Shown here: in pieces, positions 53,048 to 63,697 of the stretch
Numbering within the stretch: position 1 is the stretch's first letter
How the letters are laid out: each line of letters begins with the position of its first letter
Notes under the pieces: model-generated
What the model saw: only the letters and a program-made list of their open reading frames with translations
What the model was told of the DNA's origin: nothing
Databases searched by the model: none
NCBI RefSeq assembly: GCF_003269065.1
Contig: NZ_QLTA01000003.1
Coordinates: 124,001 to 188,000, forward strand
Direction: 5' to 3'
DNA: 64,000 bases
From: Paracidovorax anthurii
GTDB lineage: Bacteria; Pseudomonadota; Gammaproteobacteria; Burkholderiales; Burkholderiaceae_C
Program-made: the position numbers and the translations under genes

Positions 53048-53530
53048 TCAGTGCAGCATGGACCCCGGCCAGAGGTACAGCAAGCCCGCCGTCATCGCCA
53101 GATAGCGCAGGAACTTGCCGGCCGCCATGTAGGCCACGCAGGGCCAGAACGGCAGCTTGAGCCATCCCGCCACGGCGCAGAGCGGGTCGCCCACCACGGG
53201 CAACCAGCTCAGCAGGCAGGCCTTGGGGCCGAAGCGCTGCAGCCAGGCGAGGGCGCGGACGTTGGTGTGCTCGCCGCGCGCCTTGTCCACGGCCTTGTGG
53301 GCGCCCAGGCCCATCCACCAGCTCACGGCGCCGCCCAGGGTGTTGCCGGCGGTGGCCACGAGAATGGTGGGCCAGAAGAGCGAGGGGTTGAGCTGGATGA
53401 GGCCGAACACCGCGGGCTCCGATCCCAGGGGCAGCAGCGTGGCCGAAACGAACGACACCATGAAGACCGTGCTGAGGCCGTACTGGGGCATGGCCAGCAG
53501 GTCCAGCAGGTGTTGCATCCAGATTTCCAT
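53048..53530 (-). CDS. YqaA-like small membrane protein (SNARE-associated/DedA-like)
   Basis: 160 residues from the ATG at 53530 (MEIWMQHLLDLLAMPQYGLS). About four hydrophobic segments and the motif GNTLGGAVSWWMGLGAH place it in the YqaA branch of the DedA/SNARE-associated family, thought to support envelope lipid homeostasis. Divergent from the diguanylate cyclase gene. Confidence 0.88.
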   Translation of the reverse strand: MEIWMQHLLDLLAMPQYGLSTVFMVSFVSATLLPLGSEPAVFGLIQLNPSLFWPTILVATAGNTLGGAVSWWMGLGAHKAVDKARGEHTNVRALAWLQRFGPKACLLSWLPVVGDPLCAVAGWLKLPFWPCVAYMAAGKFLRYLAMTAGLLYLWPGSMLH

Positions 53531-53655
53531 AGGTGCGCCAGAGTGTAGGGGCCCGTTCTTGCGGGCGCTGTAGCCCGGCACGCCGTCTGGCGTTGCGGCC
53601 ATGATCGGCTCTGTAGCGTGCGCTATGCCGTCAATACCGGGCGTTTCTTGGTTTT

Positions 53656-53687
53656 GATAAGCTTTATCTATCGAGTGATTGCAATCA
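53656..53687. promoter_or_regulatory. Two adjacent dyads upstream of the GGDEF gene
   Basis: GATAA-GCT-TTATC (53656-53668) and the perfect 12-bp palindrome TGATTGCAATCA (53676-53687) lie in an AT-rich stretch 123-154 bp upstream of the cyclase start. They may be operator sites; the regulator is unknown. Confidence 0.4.
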
Positions 53688-53809
53688 ACACATATGGTCG
53701 ATCACTCTGTAACATCGGGTAAAGCGCGAATCGCGCCGGCCGCGCCTTGCTGCCGCTTGTGCGCCGTATCGCGCGGTGTCTGGTGTTTGTGGAGGGGTCT
53801 TCAGTCGCC

Positions 53810-55069
53810 ATGGGTTTTTCCAACATCTGGGTCACGTTGCGCACGCGGGGGCGGGAGCGTTTCGACCATACCGACGTTTTCCCGCAGAGCGAGGCTTTCT
53901 CCGAGTTCGAGGAGTCTGCCCAGTTCCGGGGATCGGGGCTGCAGGCCGCGCGCATGCTGGGGCGCCGGCTGGGGCGCCCGTACAAGCGCCTTGTGCCCGT
54001 GCTGCTGTGCACGCTGTATCTGCTGTGCATGCTGGTGTTCCATGCGCTGGGCATGGCCTCGCTGTCCACGGTGCTGGTGACGGCCGGGCTGATCGCCGCG
54101 TGCGTGGCGCTGTTCCTGGCGATTTTCCGGGCAGGCCTGCACGAGAGGTTCCGCGACCGGCAATTGCGCCTGCCGATCGTGGTGGCCGCGGCCGCGTGCC
54201 TGCTGCTGGTGTTCTATCTCGACCCCGCCACGCAGATCGCCCTGGCGCCGTTCCTGTTCGTGGCCATGGCCTATGGGCTGCTGACGCTGTCGCGCCGCGC
54301 GGCGCTGCTGGTGTGCGCGGGCATCCTGGCCGGCTATGCGCTGGTCGTGGTGCTGCACCACGTCCAGTTGCGCAACCCGGCGCTGCTGCGGCTGGAAGTG
54401 CTGCATTTCGTGGCGCTGGCGCTGGCGCTGCCGGCCTATGTGCTGTTGATGGGGCGCGTGCGGCTGCTGCACCGCCTGCTGCAGAAAACCAGCAGCGAGA
54501 TGCGCTCGATCGCCGAGAGCGCGCGCCGCGACGCGCTGGCGGGGTGCCTGAACCGGCGCTCGATCCTCGCGGCGCTGGAGGAGCAGAAGCAGTTGGCCGA
54601 CGAGAGCGGCATCCCGCTGTGCCTCGCGGTGGTGGACCTGGACCACTTCAAGCGCATCAACGACGAACTGGGGCACCTGGGGGGCGACGAGGTGCTGCGC
54701 ACGTTTGCCCAACTGGCCCAGCAGGTGGTGCGCACGGACGATTTCTTCGGCCGCTACGGGGGCGAGGAGTTCCTGCTGGTCTTCCCGGCCACGCCGCTGC
54801 TGCCCGCGCTCAACAGCTGCGAGCGCATCCGCGCGCAGGTGGAGTCGCACCCCTGGGAGGGGCCGCTGCGCGGCCGCGTCACGGTGTCCATCGGCGTCAC
54901 GCAGTACATGCTGGGCGAATCGGTGCTGGAGTTTTTCTCGCGCGCGGACACGGCGATGTACATGGCCAAGCAGGGCGGGCGCAACCAGGTCGTGGTGCAG
55001 GAGCCGGTGGGCCCCCACGGCCCGTCCCGAGGGGGCGAGCCGCAGGCGCCGGCGCACGGGTACTTCTGA
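53810..55069 (+). CDS. Membrane diguanylate cyclase (GGDEF)
   Basis: 419 residues from the ATG at 53810 (MGFSNIWVTLRTRGRERF). A soluble N-terminus of about 60 residues is followed by six membrane helices (about 63-225), a short helical linker and a GGDEF domain. The active site reads GGEEF (residues 317-321), and an RTDD inhibitory site lies exactly five residues before it, so c-di-GMP feedback inhibition is likely. There is no EAL domain. Confidence 0.93.
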   Translation: MGFSNIWVTLRTRGRERFDHTDVFPQSEAFSEFEESAQFRGSGLQAARMLGRRLGRPYKRLVPVLLCTLYLLCMLVFHALGMASLSTVLVTAGLIAACVALFLAIFRAGLHERFRDRQLRLPIVVAAAACLLLVFYLDPATQIALAPFLFVAMAYGLLTLSRRAALLVCAGILAGYALVVVLHHVQLRNPALLRLEVLHFVALALALPAYVLLMGRVRLLHRLLQKTSSEMRSIAESARRDALAGCLNRRSILAALEEQKQLADESGIPLCLAVVDLDHFKRINDELGHLGGDEVLRTFAQLAQQVVRTDDFFGRYGGEEFLLVFPATPLLPALNSCERIRAQVESHPWEGPLRGRVTVSIGVTQYMLGESVLEFFSRADTAMYMAKQGGRNQVVVQEPVGPHGPSRGGEPQAPAHGYF

Positions 55070-55284
55070 GATCGTGAACACGTTCTGAAGACCAGGGGCG
55101 GCGGGAGGCGGGTGGCCGGCTCCCCGCTGTCAAGCGGTGTGGCGAAAAGGCGCCCGCGCTTGCCGGTGGGGCCGGGCTCCACTACGCTGCGGCGCGCCAT
55201 GTGCCGCTGACCGCGCCGCCATGGCGTTCCTTGCCTGTTGACGTGGGTCCGGCCGCTTCCGCGGCGGGGCCGGGGAGTTGTTTC

Positions 55285-56157
55285 ATGCGTTGGTTCCACG
55301 ATGTGCCGGCCCAAGGCCGCGAAGCGCTGCGCCGGTGGGTGCGCGGCATGGTCTGTGCCATGGGGGCGGCGCTGCTTTGCACGGCCGCCCCGGCCGCGCA
55401 ACTGCAGGCGGAGGACGCCGCTGGCTCCGCGCGCCGCTACGAGACGGCCGCGCTGGAGCGCCACCCCGAGGCGCGCGAGATCGCGGTGCCCGCCGACGTG
55501 GCCTACCAGCGCCCGATGCGCTACCGCGCCGTGCCGCTCGCCGTGGTGCTGGAAGGCCTGGGCCTGTCGGCCCGGGACACGCTGGAGGTGGTGGCGCTCG
55601 ACGGTTTCGTGGCGCAATTGCCCGGGGCGCTGGTCCTGCAGCGCGCGCCCCGCCCCCAGCCCTGGCTGGCCATCGAGCCGGCCGGCGCGCCGTGGCCCGC
55701 GTTGCCCGGCAAGACGGGCACGGCGGGGCCGTTCTACATCGTGTGGCCCGATGCCACGGGCGTGCGCAGCGAGCAATGGCCCTATGCCGTGGCGTGGCTG
55801 CACGTGCGCGCCTCGCCCGAGGCGCGGTGGCCGCAGATCACCGTGGCGCCGCAGGTGCCGGCCTCGGATGCGCGCCGCCGCGGGCAGGCCATCTTCCTGA
55901 CGCAATGTTTCGTCTGTCACGCGATGAATGGCGGCGGCGAGGCCCGGGTGGGCCCCGACCTGAACCTGCCCATGAGCCCGGTGGAGTATTTCCAGCCGCA
56001 GGCGCTGCGCCAGCTCATCCGCGACCCCGCCGGCGTGCGCCGCTGGCCGGGGCAATCGATGCCGGGCTTCGGGCCCGGGCAGATCAGCGATGCCGAACTG
56101 GACGACCTGCTGGCCTATCTGCGGCACATGGCGCAGGAGCGCCGGCCCGCGCGCTGA
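55285..56157 (+). CDS. Exported monohaem cytochrome c with sulfite-oxidase-like N-terminal domain
   Basis: 290 residues from the ATG at 55285 (GGGGAG upstream). A signal peptide (about 1-35, ending APAAQ) leads to a first domain (about 40-190; PMRYRAVPLAVVLEGLGL, LEVVALDGFVAQLP, RSEQWPYAVAWL) that resembles the Moco-binding oxidoreductase fold but lacks an obvious cofactor Cys. Then comes a class I cytochrome c with CFVCH and axial Met in SMPGFGPGQISDAELDDLLAYL. Its electron partner is unknown. Confidence 0.85.
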   Translation: MRWFHDVPAQGREALRRWVRGMVCAMGAALLCTAAPAAQLQAEDAAGSARRYETAALERHPEAREIAVPADVAYQRPMRYRAVPLAVVLEGLGLSARDTLEVVALDGFVAQLPGALVLQRAPRPQPWLAIEPAGAPWPALPGKTGTAGPFYIVWPDATGVRSEQWPYAVAWLHVRASPEARWPQITVAPQVPASDARRRGQAIFLTQCFVCHAMNGGGEARVGPDLNLPMSPVEYFQPQALRQLIRDPAGVRRWPGQSMPGFGPGQISDAELDDLLAYLRHMAQERRPAR

Positions 56158-56224
56158 AGGCACCCGGCCGGCGGTCCGCGCACCGCCGCCGGCAGGCATG
56201 TCCGGGATGCCGGTGTCTGCTTTT

Positions 56225-56253
56225 CATTTGCTGAAAATTTAAGCAGGTACAAT
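56225..56253 (+). promoter_or_regulatory. Possible sigma-70 promoter of dusB-fis
   Basis: TACAAT (56248-56253) as -10 in an AT-rich island, with only a weak CATTTG at 17 nt spacing as -35. It lies 48 nt before dusB. Confidence 0.4.
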
Positions 56254-56300
56254 CCCGCCTCTTTTTTCCGCCGCCTGTTTTTTCAGCACCCTCGCGCGCC

Positions 56301-57371
56301 ATGCTCATCGGCCACATCCCCCTGGCGAACCATCTGTTCGTCGCGCCCATGGCGGGCGTGACGGACCGGCCGTTCCGCCAGCTCTGCAAGGCCCTCGGCG
56401 CGGGCTACGCGGTGAGCGAGATGGTCACCTCGCGCAAGGACCTGTGGAACAGCCTCAAGACCTCGCGCCGGGCCAACCACGAGGGCGAGCCCGGGCCGAT
56501 CGCCGTGCAGATCGCCGGCACCGACGCGGCCATGATGGCCGAGGCCGCGCTCTACAACATCGACCGCGGCGCCGAGATCATCGACATCAACATGGGCTGC
56601 CCCGCCAAGAAGGTCTGCAACAAGTGGGCGGGCTCCGCCCTGATGCAGAACGAGGCCCTGGCCGTGGAGATCGCGCAGGCCGTGGTGGCGGCCTGCGCGC
56701 CGCGCAACGTGCCCGTCACCCTCAAGATGCGCACCGGCTGGTGCGAGCAGCACCGCAACGCCGTCACGCTGGCGCGCGCCTTCGAGGGCGTCGGCATCCA
56801 GATGCTCACGGTGCACGGCCGCACGCGCGAGCAGGGTTACCGCGGCCACGCGGAGTACGACACCATTGCCGCCGTGAAGGCGGCCGTGCGCGTGCCGGTG
56901 GTGGCCAACGGCGACATCACCTCGCCCGAGAAGGCACGCGACGTGCTGGCGCGCACGGGCGCCGACGCCGTCATGGTGGGCCGCGCGGCCCAGGGCCGGC
57001 CGTGGATCTTCCGCGAGATCGGCCATTTCCTCGCCACGGGCGAGCACCTGGCGCCGCCGCTGGTGGCCGAGGTGCGCCGCCTGCTGCTCGACCACCTGCA
57101 GGACCACTACGGCCTCTATGGCGAGCCGACCGGCGTGCGCAGCGCGCGCAAGCACATCGCCTGGTACGTGCGCGCGCTGCCCGGCGGCGAGGCGCTGCGC
57201 CAGCACATCAACACCATCGACGACTGCGCCGCCCAATGGCAGGCCGTGGCCGACTATTTCGAGGCGCTGGGCCAGCAGATGGACCGCCTCCCCGCCGCGC
57301 CGGCCGAAGGGGCCGGCACGGACGCCGATCTGGATACCGGCACACAAGAACAAGAAGGATTGCCCGCATGA
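56301..57371 (+). CDS. dusB: tRNA-dihydrouridine synthase B
   Basis: 356 residues. FMN-barrel enzyme with PMAGVTDRPFRQLCK, the catalytic-Cys segment NMGCPAKKVCNKWAGSALM, TVHGRTREQGYRG and NGDITSPEKARDVLA. It reduces uridines in tRNA D-loops. The stop codon overlaps the fis start (ATGA), the conserved dusB-fis operon arrangement. Confidence 0.96.
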   Translation: MLIGHIPLANHLFVAPMAGVTDRPFRQLCKALGAGYAVSEMVTSRKDLWNSLKTSRRANHEGEPGPIAVQIAGTDAAMMAEAALYNIDRGAEIIDINMGCPAKKVCNKWAGSALMQNEALAVEIAQAVVAACAPRNVPVTLKMRTGWCEQHRNAVTLARAFEGVGIQMLTVHGRTREQGYRGHAEYDTIAAVKAAVRVPVVANGDITSPEKARDVLARTGADAVMVGRAAQGRPWIFREIGHFLATGEHLAPPLVAEVRRLLLDHLQDHYGLYGEPTGVRSARKHIAWYVRALPGGEALRQHINTIDDCAAQWQAVADYFEALGQQMDRLPAAPAEGAGTDADLDTGTQEQEGLPA

Positions 57372-57601
57372 GCAAGAAGAACATCGAAGACTGCGTGCGC
57401 GAGAGCCTGCAGGGCTATTTCCGCGACCTGGGCGGCGAGACGCCCGACGGCATGTACGACATGCTCGTGCGCCTCGTCGAGAAGCCGCTGCTGGAGGTGG
57501 TGATGAGCCACGCCGACAACAACCAGTCCCGCGCCGCCGAATGGCTGGGGCTGAACCGCAACACGCTGCGCAAGAAGCTCGTCGACCACAAGCTGCTTTG
57601 A
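57368..57601 (+). CDS. fis: Fis-family DNA-binding protein
   Basis: 77 residues (MSKKNIEDCVRESLQGYFRD), shorter than E. coli Fis (98) as usual in Betaproteobacteria. The C-terminal helix-turn-helix NNQSRAAEWLGLNRNTLRKKL is preserved (read as NNQSRAAEWLG then LNRNTLRKKL). A nucleoid protein that bends DNA. Coupled to dusB. Confidence 0.95.
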   Translation: MSKKNIEDCVRESLQGYFRDLGGETPDGMYDMLVRLVEKPLLEVVMSHADNNQSRAAEWLGLNRNTLRKKLVDHKLL

Positions 57602-57641
57602 GGCACCACGCAACCATTTTTGGGTGGTTGCTCACTTTTTA

Positions 57642-57672
57642 ATAGCAAACAATCCAATTATCTCGGCGACAT
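57642..57672 (+). repeat. Bipartite intergenic repeat, copy D
   Basis: ATAGCAAAC-N13-CGGCGACAT on the plus strand, 41 nt after the fis stop and 38 nt before purH. Unlike A-C it has no hairpin around ATAGCAAAC. Confidence 0.8.
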
Positions 57673-57709
57673 AGGCCAGATTTCATTCCAAAACCCTCCC
57701 ACCACCGCC

Positions 57710-59311
<1,602 letters not shown>

Positions 59312-59366
59312 GCGGCGCATCCCTGCCCGGCCCCGGGGTGGGGTCGGGTGTCCGTACAGGACGGGT

Positions 59367-60578
59367 TCAGACGGTCTGGACCGACTGGCGGACGTTGCCG
59401 GCGCCCTGGATATTGCCGGGGGCGCCGGCCATCACGTTCACGGGCGTCTTGCCGCCGTCCACGTCGGTGTTCGTGATGTTGGCGGTGGAGTTCTTCGAGT
59501 CGAAGCGGAACACGAAGGCCTTGAGGTCCTGCAGCGTGGCGTTGGCAAGGTCCACGTGGGCCGTGATCGGGTAGCCGCCCCGCGTGACCGCCAACTGGCC
59601 GATGTTCTCGGCATAGATGCCGTCGAGCTTGAGGTTGGCGTCCCCGTTGATCTGGATGGCCTTGTCGTGGCTGTTGCGGAACGAGGAGTTGGTGATCTCC
59701 ACGTCCGCCGGGCGGTCGTTGGGAATGTTCGCCAGCGGGAAGCCGGCCCGCTGCGCATCGACCGCGCGGTTCTCGGCGCCGTCCACCGTCACGAAGTCAT
59801 CGTCGGTCTGCAGGCCGTGCACGTTGTTCAGCTTGGCATCGCCCAGCAGGTGGATGCCGTCGCCGCCTTCGAACTGCAGGTTCTTGACCGATGCGCCGGG
59901 TTCGAGGATGAAGATCGGCAGTTTCGTCTCGGCCGTCCCTCCTCCGTTCAGTCCCGAGCCGGCGCGGAACAACTGGCCTTCTCCGTTGAAGGTCGTTCCG
60001 GCCTTCACCACGATGGGCTTGTTCACCTCCACGACACCGCTGGGCTGGCCGACGGCCATGTTCGCGGGCGGCTTGGTGGCTCCCGTACCGGCCGTTGCAT
60101 CGGTGGTGGCCGGGGCCGTCGCGGGCGACGCCGCGGAGGACTTGGCGGGCACGGAGGCCTTGTTCCCGGTGGAGTCCGCCGCAGGCGCAGGTGCAGGTGC
60201 GGGTGCGGGCGCAGGTGCGGGTGCGGGTGCGGGTGGAGGCGATGTCGCCTTGTCCTTCGGCACCGCTGTGTCGGAAGGGGCGCTCGCCGGGGGCTGTGCC
60301 GACGGGGTGCTCCGGGAGGCCGGGGCTTGCGACTGCGGGCTGGCAGGAGGCGCGGAGGGGGGGCTCTGGTCGTTCTGGCTGCCGTTGTCCTGGAACTGGG
60401 AGCGGAGGTCCTGGAACAGTTTTTGGAGGAATCCCTGCAGGAGGGTTCCAATGGCCTTTTGCAAGGGCTGGCTGTCGGCGCCCGATGCGGCGGAGGACGT
60501 TTTGCCTCCATCGACCGGGTTTTGCCGCCGCATGCTCCATGCGATCAGGGAAGATGCCAAGTTATCTATGGGGCTCAT
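59367..60578 (-). CDS. hrpW: HrpW-like harpin with pectate-lyase (PL3) domain, probable type III secreted protein
   Basis: 403 residues starting MSPIDNLASSLIAWSMRRQN, with no cysteine at all. The N-terminal third (about 1-110) is Ser/Gln/Asp-rich with an amphipathic helix (AIGTLLQGFLQKLFQDLR), as in harpins. A Pro/Ala tract (about 113-135) links to a PL3-type beta-helix (about 180-395: NKPIVVKAGTTFNGEGQLF, IFILEPGASVKNLQFEGGDG, NNVHGLQTDDDFVTVDG). No Sec signal peptide. A PIP box lies upstream. Enzyme activity is uncertain, since HrpW proteins often lack it. Confidence 0.85.
   Translation of the reverse strand: MSPIDNLASSLIAWSMRRQNPVDGGKTSSAASGADSQPLQKAIGTLLQGFLQKLFQDLRSQFQDNGSQNDQSPPSAPPASPQSQAPASRSTPSAQPPASAPSDTAVPKDKATSPPPAPAPAPAPAPAPAPAPAADSTGNKASVPAKSSAASPATAPATTDATAGTGATKPPANMAVGQPSGVVEVNKPIVVKAGTTFNGEGQLFRAGSGLNGGGTAETKLPIFILEPGASVKNLQFEGGDGIHLLGDAKLNNVHGLQTDDDFVTVDGAENRAVDAQRAGFPLANIPNDRPADVEITNSSFRNSHDKAIQINGDANLKLDGIYAENIGQLAVTRGGYPITAHVDLANATLQDLKAFVFRFDSKNSTANITNTDVDGGKTPVNVMAGAPGNIQGAGNVRQSVQTV
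60177..60240 (-). repeat. Hexanucleotide repeat coding for (Pro-Ala)n in hrpW
   Basis: About ten tandem copies of a GGTGCG/GGCGCA-type hexamer (plus-strand view) encode alternating Pro-Ala between the harpin and lyase domains. Slippage would change the linker length by whole Pro-Ala units. Confidence 0.7.
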
Positions 60579-60635
60579 GGTTGGCTCGCTGGTTTGTGAT
60601 GGCAGATGCCGCGCCCGATGCGCGGCTTCGCAGCC

Positions 60636-60696
60636 ACTGTGCAGCGAAACCCCCGGGCGCGATCGGGAGGCGCGAAGCGGGTGCCTGCCGCCCGAA
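60636..60696 (-). promoter_or_regulatory. PIP box and -10 element of the hrpW-like gene
   Basis: On the minus strand TTCGG-N15-TTCGC (60696-60672) fits the plant-inducible-promoter consensus TTCGB-N15-TTCGB bound by HrpX/HrpB-type activators. Exactly 30 nt later CACAGT (60641-60636) fits the YANNNT -10 rule for such promoters. Transcription should start about 50 nt before the ATG at 60578. Confidence 0.75.
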
Positions 60697-60718
60697 GTGC
60701 CTGCCGTGCGCCAGGGCG

Positions 60719-62032
60719 TTACCGGCGGGCGAGCGTGCGGAACACTTCGCGGGCGGCCGCCACCGTCTCGGCGATGTCCTGGTCCGTGTGGGCGCTGCTC
60801 ACGAACCCCGCCTCGTACAGCGCGGGCGCGATGTACACGCCGCGCTCCAGCAGGCCATGGAACAGCGCATTGAAGCGGGCGCCGTCCGTGGCCATGACCG
60901 TGGGGTAGTTCTGCGGCAGGTCGGGCAGCAGGAAGAAGCCGAACATTCCGCCCTCGCTGTCCGCGCAGAAGGGCACGCCTTCGGCGCGCGCCGCCTCGCC
61001 CAGCCCGTCGATGAGGCCGCGCGTGCGCGCGCCGAGCGCTTCGTAGAAGCCCGGGCGGCTGATCTCGCGCAGCGTCGCCAGGCCGCAGGCCGTGGCCACC
61101 GGGTTGCCCGACAGCGTGCCGGCCTGGTAGACCGGGCCGAGCGGCGCCAGTTGCTCCATCACCGCGCGGGGGCCGCCGAACGCGGCGAGCGGCATGCCGC
61201 CGCCGATCACCTTGCCCAGCACCGTGATGTCGGGTGCGAAGCCGGGGATCTCGCGGGCATAGACGCTCTGCGCGCTGCCCAGCGCCACGCGAAAGCCCGT
61301 CATCACCTCGTCCATCACGAGCAGCGCGCCGTGCTGCGTGCACAGCTCGCGGCAGCAGCGTATGAAGGGCACGCTGGCGCGCACGAAGTTCATGTTGCCC
61401 GCGATGGGCTCGATCATCAGGCCCGCGATGTCCGCGCCGTGCAGGGCGAAGGCTTCTTCCAGCTGGGCGACGTCGTTGTATTCGAGCACCAGCGTGTGCT
61501 GCACCACTTCGGGCGGCACGCCGGCGCTGGTCGCATGCCCGAAGGTGGCGAGGCCCGAGCCGGCCTTGACCAGCAGCGCATCGGCATGGCCGTGGTAGCA
61601 GCCGTTGAACTTGATGATCTTGCTGCGGCCCGTCGCCCCGCGCGCGAGGCGGATCGCGCTCATGCCGGCCTCGGTGCCCGAGCTGACGAGGCGGATCATC
61701 TCCATCGATGGCACGTGGCGCAGGATCTCCTCGGCCAGATCCACCTCGCGCTCGGTGGGCGCGCCGAACGAGAAGCCGTCGAGAGCCGCCTTCTGCACGG
61801 CTTCCAGCACGGCCGGGTGGCCATGGCCCAGGATCATGGGGCCCCAGGAGCCGATGTAGTCGATGAAGCGCTGGCCGTTGGCGTCCCAGAAGTAGGCGCC
61901 CTGGGCGCGCTGCACGAAGCGCGGCGTGCCGCCGACGGCCTTGAAGGCCCGCACGGGCGAGTTCACGCCGCCGGGAATCAGCGCCTTGGCGCGCTCGAAG
62001 AGGGGTAGATTGAGGTCAGTGCTGGGTGTCAT
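60719..62032 (-). CDS. hemL: Glutamate-1-semialdehyde 2,1-aminomutase
   Basis: 437 residues. PLP enzyme that makes 5-aminolevulinate for haem. [52 protein letters not shown] and the PLP-lysine motif [18 protein letters not shown] are all present. The start overlaps the thiD stop by 17 nt, so the two form an operon. Confidence 0.98.
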   Translation of the reverse strand: MTPSTDLNLPLFERAKALIPGGVNSPVRAFKAVGGTPRFVQRAQGAYFWDANGQRFIDYIGSWGPMILGHGHPAVLEAVQKAALDGFSFGAPTEREVDLAEEILRHVPSMEMIRLVSSGTEAGMSAIRLARGATGRSKIIKFNGCYHGHADALLVKAGSGLATFGHATSAGVPPEVVQHTLVLEYNDVAQLEEAFALHGADIAGLMIEPIAGNMNFVRASVPFIRCCRELCTQHGALLVMDEVMTGFRVALGSAQSVYAREIPGFAPDITVLGKVIGGGMPLAAFGGPRAVMEQLAPLGPVYQAGTLSGNPVATACGLATLREISRPGFYEALGARTRGLIDGLGEAARAEGVPFCADSEGGMFGFFLLPDLPQNYPTVMATDGARFNALFHGLLERGVYIAPALYEAGFVSSAHTDQDIAETVAAAREVFRTLARR

Positions 62033-62978
62033 GGGGTGGCATCACGAAGCCGTCGGTGGACGTGGGATCGACCGGGGGCTCATCGTCGGAGTCTTCGTCC
62101 TCGTCGTCCGGCTGGGCCCAGAACATGCGGTCCGGCAGGATGTGCCCCATGCCGGGCCGGAACCCACTGTCCAGGCAGCGGTCGAGGTAGGTCAGGGCTT
62201 CGCTGGTGGCCTCGCCGAGGTCGTTGCCGCTGGCCACGAGCGCCGCGAGCGCGGCGGAGAGCGTGTCGCCCGCGCCCGTGAAGGTGGCATCGAACAGCTC
62301 GAAGCGGGTGGTGCCCAGCACCGTCTGTGCCGAGGTGAGGACATTCTCGACATGCTGCTCCGGCGCGGGAATCCCGGTGACCAGCAGATAAGGCACGCCG
62401 AGTTCGGCCGCCGCCATGGCCAGATCGCGCGCGGAGGGTTTGCGGTCGCTCGCCCAGTCCGGCAGCAGCCAGCGCCAGAGCGTGCTGTGGTTGCCCACGA
62501 GCACGGAAGTCTGGGGCAGCAGGAGTTCCTGGAATGCATCCAGGTACTGGTCGATGAGATCGTCGCGCCACCAAGACAGGTTGGGCATGTAGGCGATCAC
62601 CGGCACGTCGTCGTAGTCGGAGGCGATCGAAGCGATCGCGCTGAGGTTCTCGGGGCTTCCCACGAACCCGACCTTGATCGCCTGGACGGTGAGGTCTTCG
62701 AGCACCGTGCGCGCCTGCTCGGCCACGGCCTCGTCGTCCATCGCGTAATGGTCGAACACCTGGGCCGTGTCCCGTACGTACGCGCCGGTCACGATGGCCA
62801 CGGCGTGGCCCCCCACCGATGCGATGGTGGCGATGTCCCCCGTGAGGCCGCCGGCGCCGCTCGGGTCGCTGGCATTGAAAGCCATCACGCAGACCAGTGC
62901 GCCATTTTCATCGTCCGGAACGTTTTCCGGGCTGCTGGAAGGAGGAGGGGTAAGTGAAGATGGAAAATCTGTGGTCAT
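62016..62978 (-). CDS. thiD: Hydroxymethylpyrimidine/phosphomethylpyrimidine kinase
   Basis: 320 residues from the ATG at 62978 ([17 protein letters not shown]). After a disordered leader, [21 protein letters not shown] holds the substrate pocket and [17 protein letters not shown] the anion hole and catalytic Asp. A strongly acidic tail ([14 protein letters not shown]) is longer than in most ThiD proteins. It phosphorylates HMP in thiamine synthesis. No TPP riboswitch is seen in the short upstream gap. Confidence 0.9.
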   Translation of the reverse strand: MTTDFPSSLTPPPSSSPENVPDDENGALVCVMAFNASDPSGAGGLTGDIATIASVGGHAVAIVTGAYVRDTAQVFDHYAMDDEAVAEQARTVLEDLTVQAIKVGFVGSPENLSAIASIASDYDDVPVIAYMPNLSWWRDDLIDQYLDAFQELLLPQTSVLVGNHSTLWRWLLPDWASDRKPSARDLAMAAAELGVPYLLVTGIPAPEQHVENVLTSAQTVLGTTRFELFDATFTGAGDTLSAALAALVASGNDLGEATSEALTYLDRCLDSGFRPGMGHILPDRMFWAQPDDEDEDSDDEPPVDPTSTDGFVMPPHDTQH

Positions 62979-63035
62979 TGCGCCGCACCAGCGTAACGGG
63001 TGGCACGGAAGCTGCATCCCGTGGTGATGTCTAGA

Positions 63036-63041
63036 TACAAT
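63036..63041 (+). promoter_or_regulatory. -10 element (TACAAT) upstream of rubredoxin
   Basis: TACAAT in CTAGATACAATCG, 32 nt before the GTG start; the -35 region (TGCATC at 63013) is poor. Confidence 0.4.
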
Positions 63042-63072
63042 CGTTGCATTCTATGTGAAGGCCCCTTAAGCT

Positions 63073-63246
63073 GTGACGGACCTCAAAACCTGGATGTGCC
63101 TGATTTGCGGCTGGATATATGACGAAGCCGCAGGTTCTCCCGAGCACGGAATAGCGCCCCAGACCCGCTGGGAGGATGTGCCCATGAATTGGACCTGTCC
63201 TGAATGTGGAGCCCGCAAGGAAGACTTCGAAATGGTCCAGATCTGA
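63073..63246 (+). CDS. Rubredoxin
   Basis: 57 residues from a GTG at 63073 (GTG ACG GAC CTC AAA ACC TGG), with GAAGG about 10 nt upstream. The single iron site is made by Cys9-x2-Cys12 (MCLICGWIYDE) and Cys42-x2-Cys45 (TCPECGARKEDFE). Conserved aromatic residues (W7, W14, Y16, W33, W40) fit the fold. It is a cytoplasmic one-electron carrier. It lies 40 nt upstream of pilG on the same strand. Confidence 0.93.
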   Translation: MTDLKTWMCLICGWIYDEAAGSPEHGIAPQTRWEDVPMNWTCPECGARKEDFEMVQI

Positions 63247-63286
63247 GAGCGGTTCCTGTCAGCGTCGTTTTTTACCATCAAGAGCG

Positions 63287-63697
63287 GTGACGAAATTGAC
63301 CAACACAAATGGCGCTACCTTCAAGGTGCTTGTCGTGGATGACAGCAACACCATCCGACGCAGCGCCGAGATCTTCCTCAAGCAGGGGGGGCACGAGGTC
63401 CTGCTTGCCGATGATGGTTTCGATGCGCTGGCCAAGGTGAACGATTATCAGCCCCAACTGATTTTCTGCGACATCCTGATGCCGAAACTCGACGGGTATC
63501 AGACATGCGCCATCATCAAACGCAATGCGCGTTTTGCCGATACGCCCGTTGTCATGCTTTCGTCAAAAGACGGTGTGTTCGACAAGGCACGGGGGCGCAT
63601 GGTGGGGTGCCAGGAATATCTCACCAAACCATTTACCAAAGACCAGCTGCTGAAAGCAGTTCAGCAGTTCGGTAATGCCCAACAAGGAGCGATGTAA
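63287..63697 (+). CDS. pilG: Twitching-motility response regulator PilG
   Basis: The likely start is GTG at 63287 (VTKLTNTNGATFKVLVVDDS), giving 136 residues, the PilG size. A stand-alone CheY-like receiver with phospho-acceptor Asp62 (IFCDILMPKLDG), Thr/Ser in VVMLSSKDG and Lys in YLTKPFTKDQ. It controls pilus extension in the Pil-Chp chemotaxis system. Its TAA overlaps the pilH ATG by one base. Confidence 0.93.
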   Translation: MTKLTNTNGATFKVLVVDDSNTIRRSAEIFLKQGGHEVLLADDGFDALAKVNDYQPQLIFCDILMPKLDGYQTCAIIKRNARFADTPVVMLSSKDGVFDKARGRMVGCQEYLTKPFTKDQLLKAVQQFGNAQQGAM

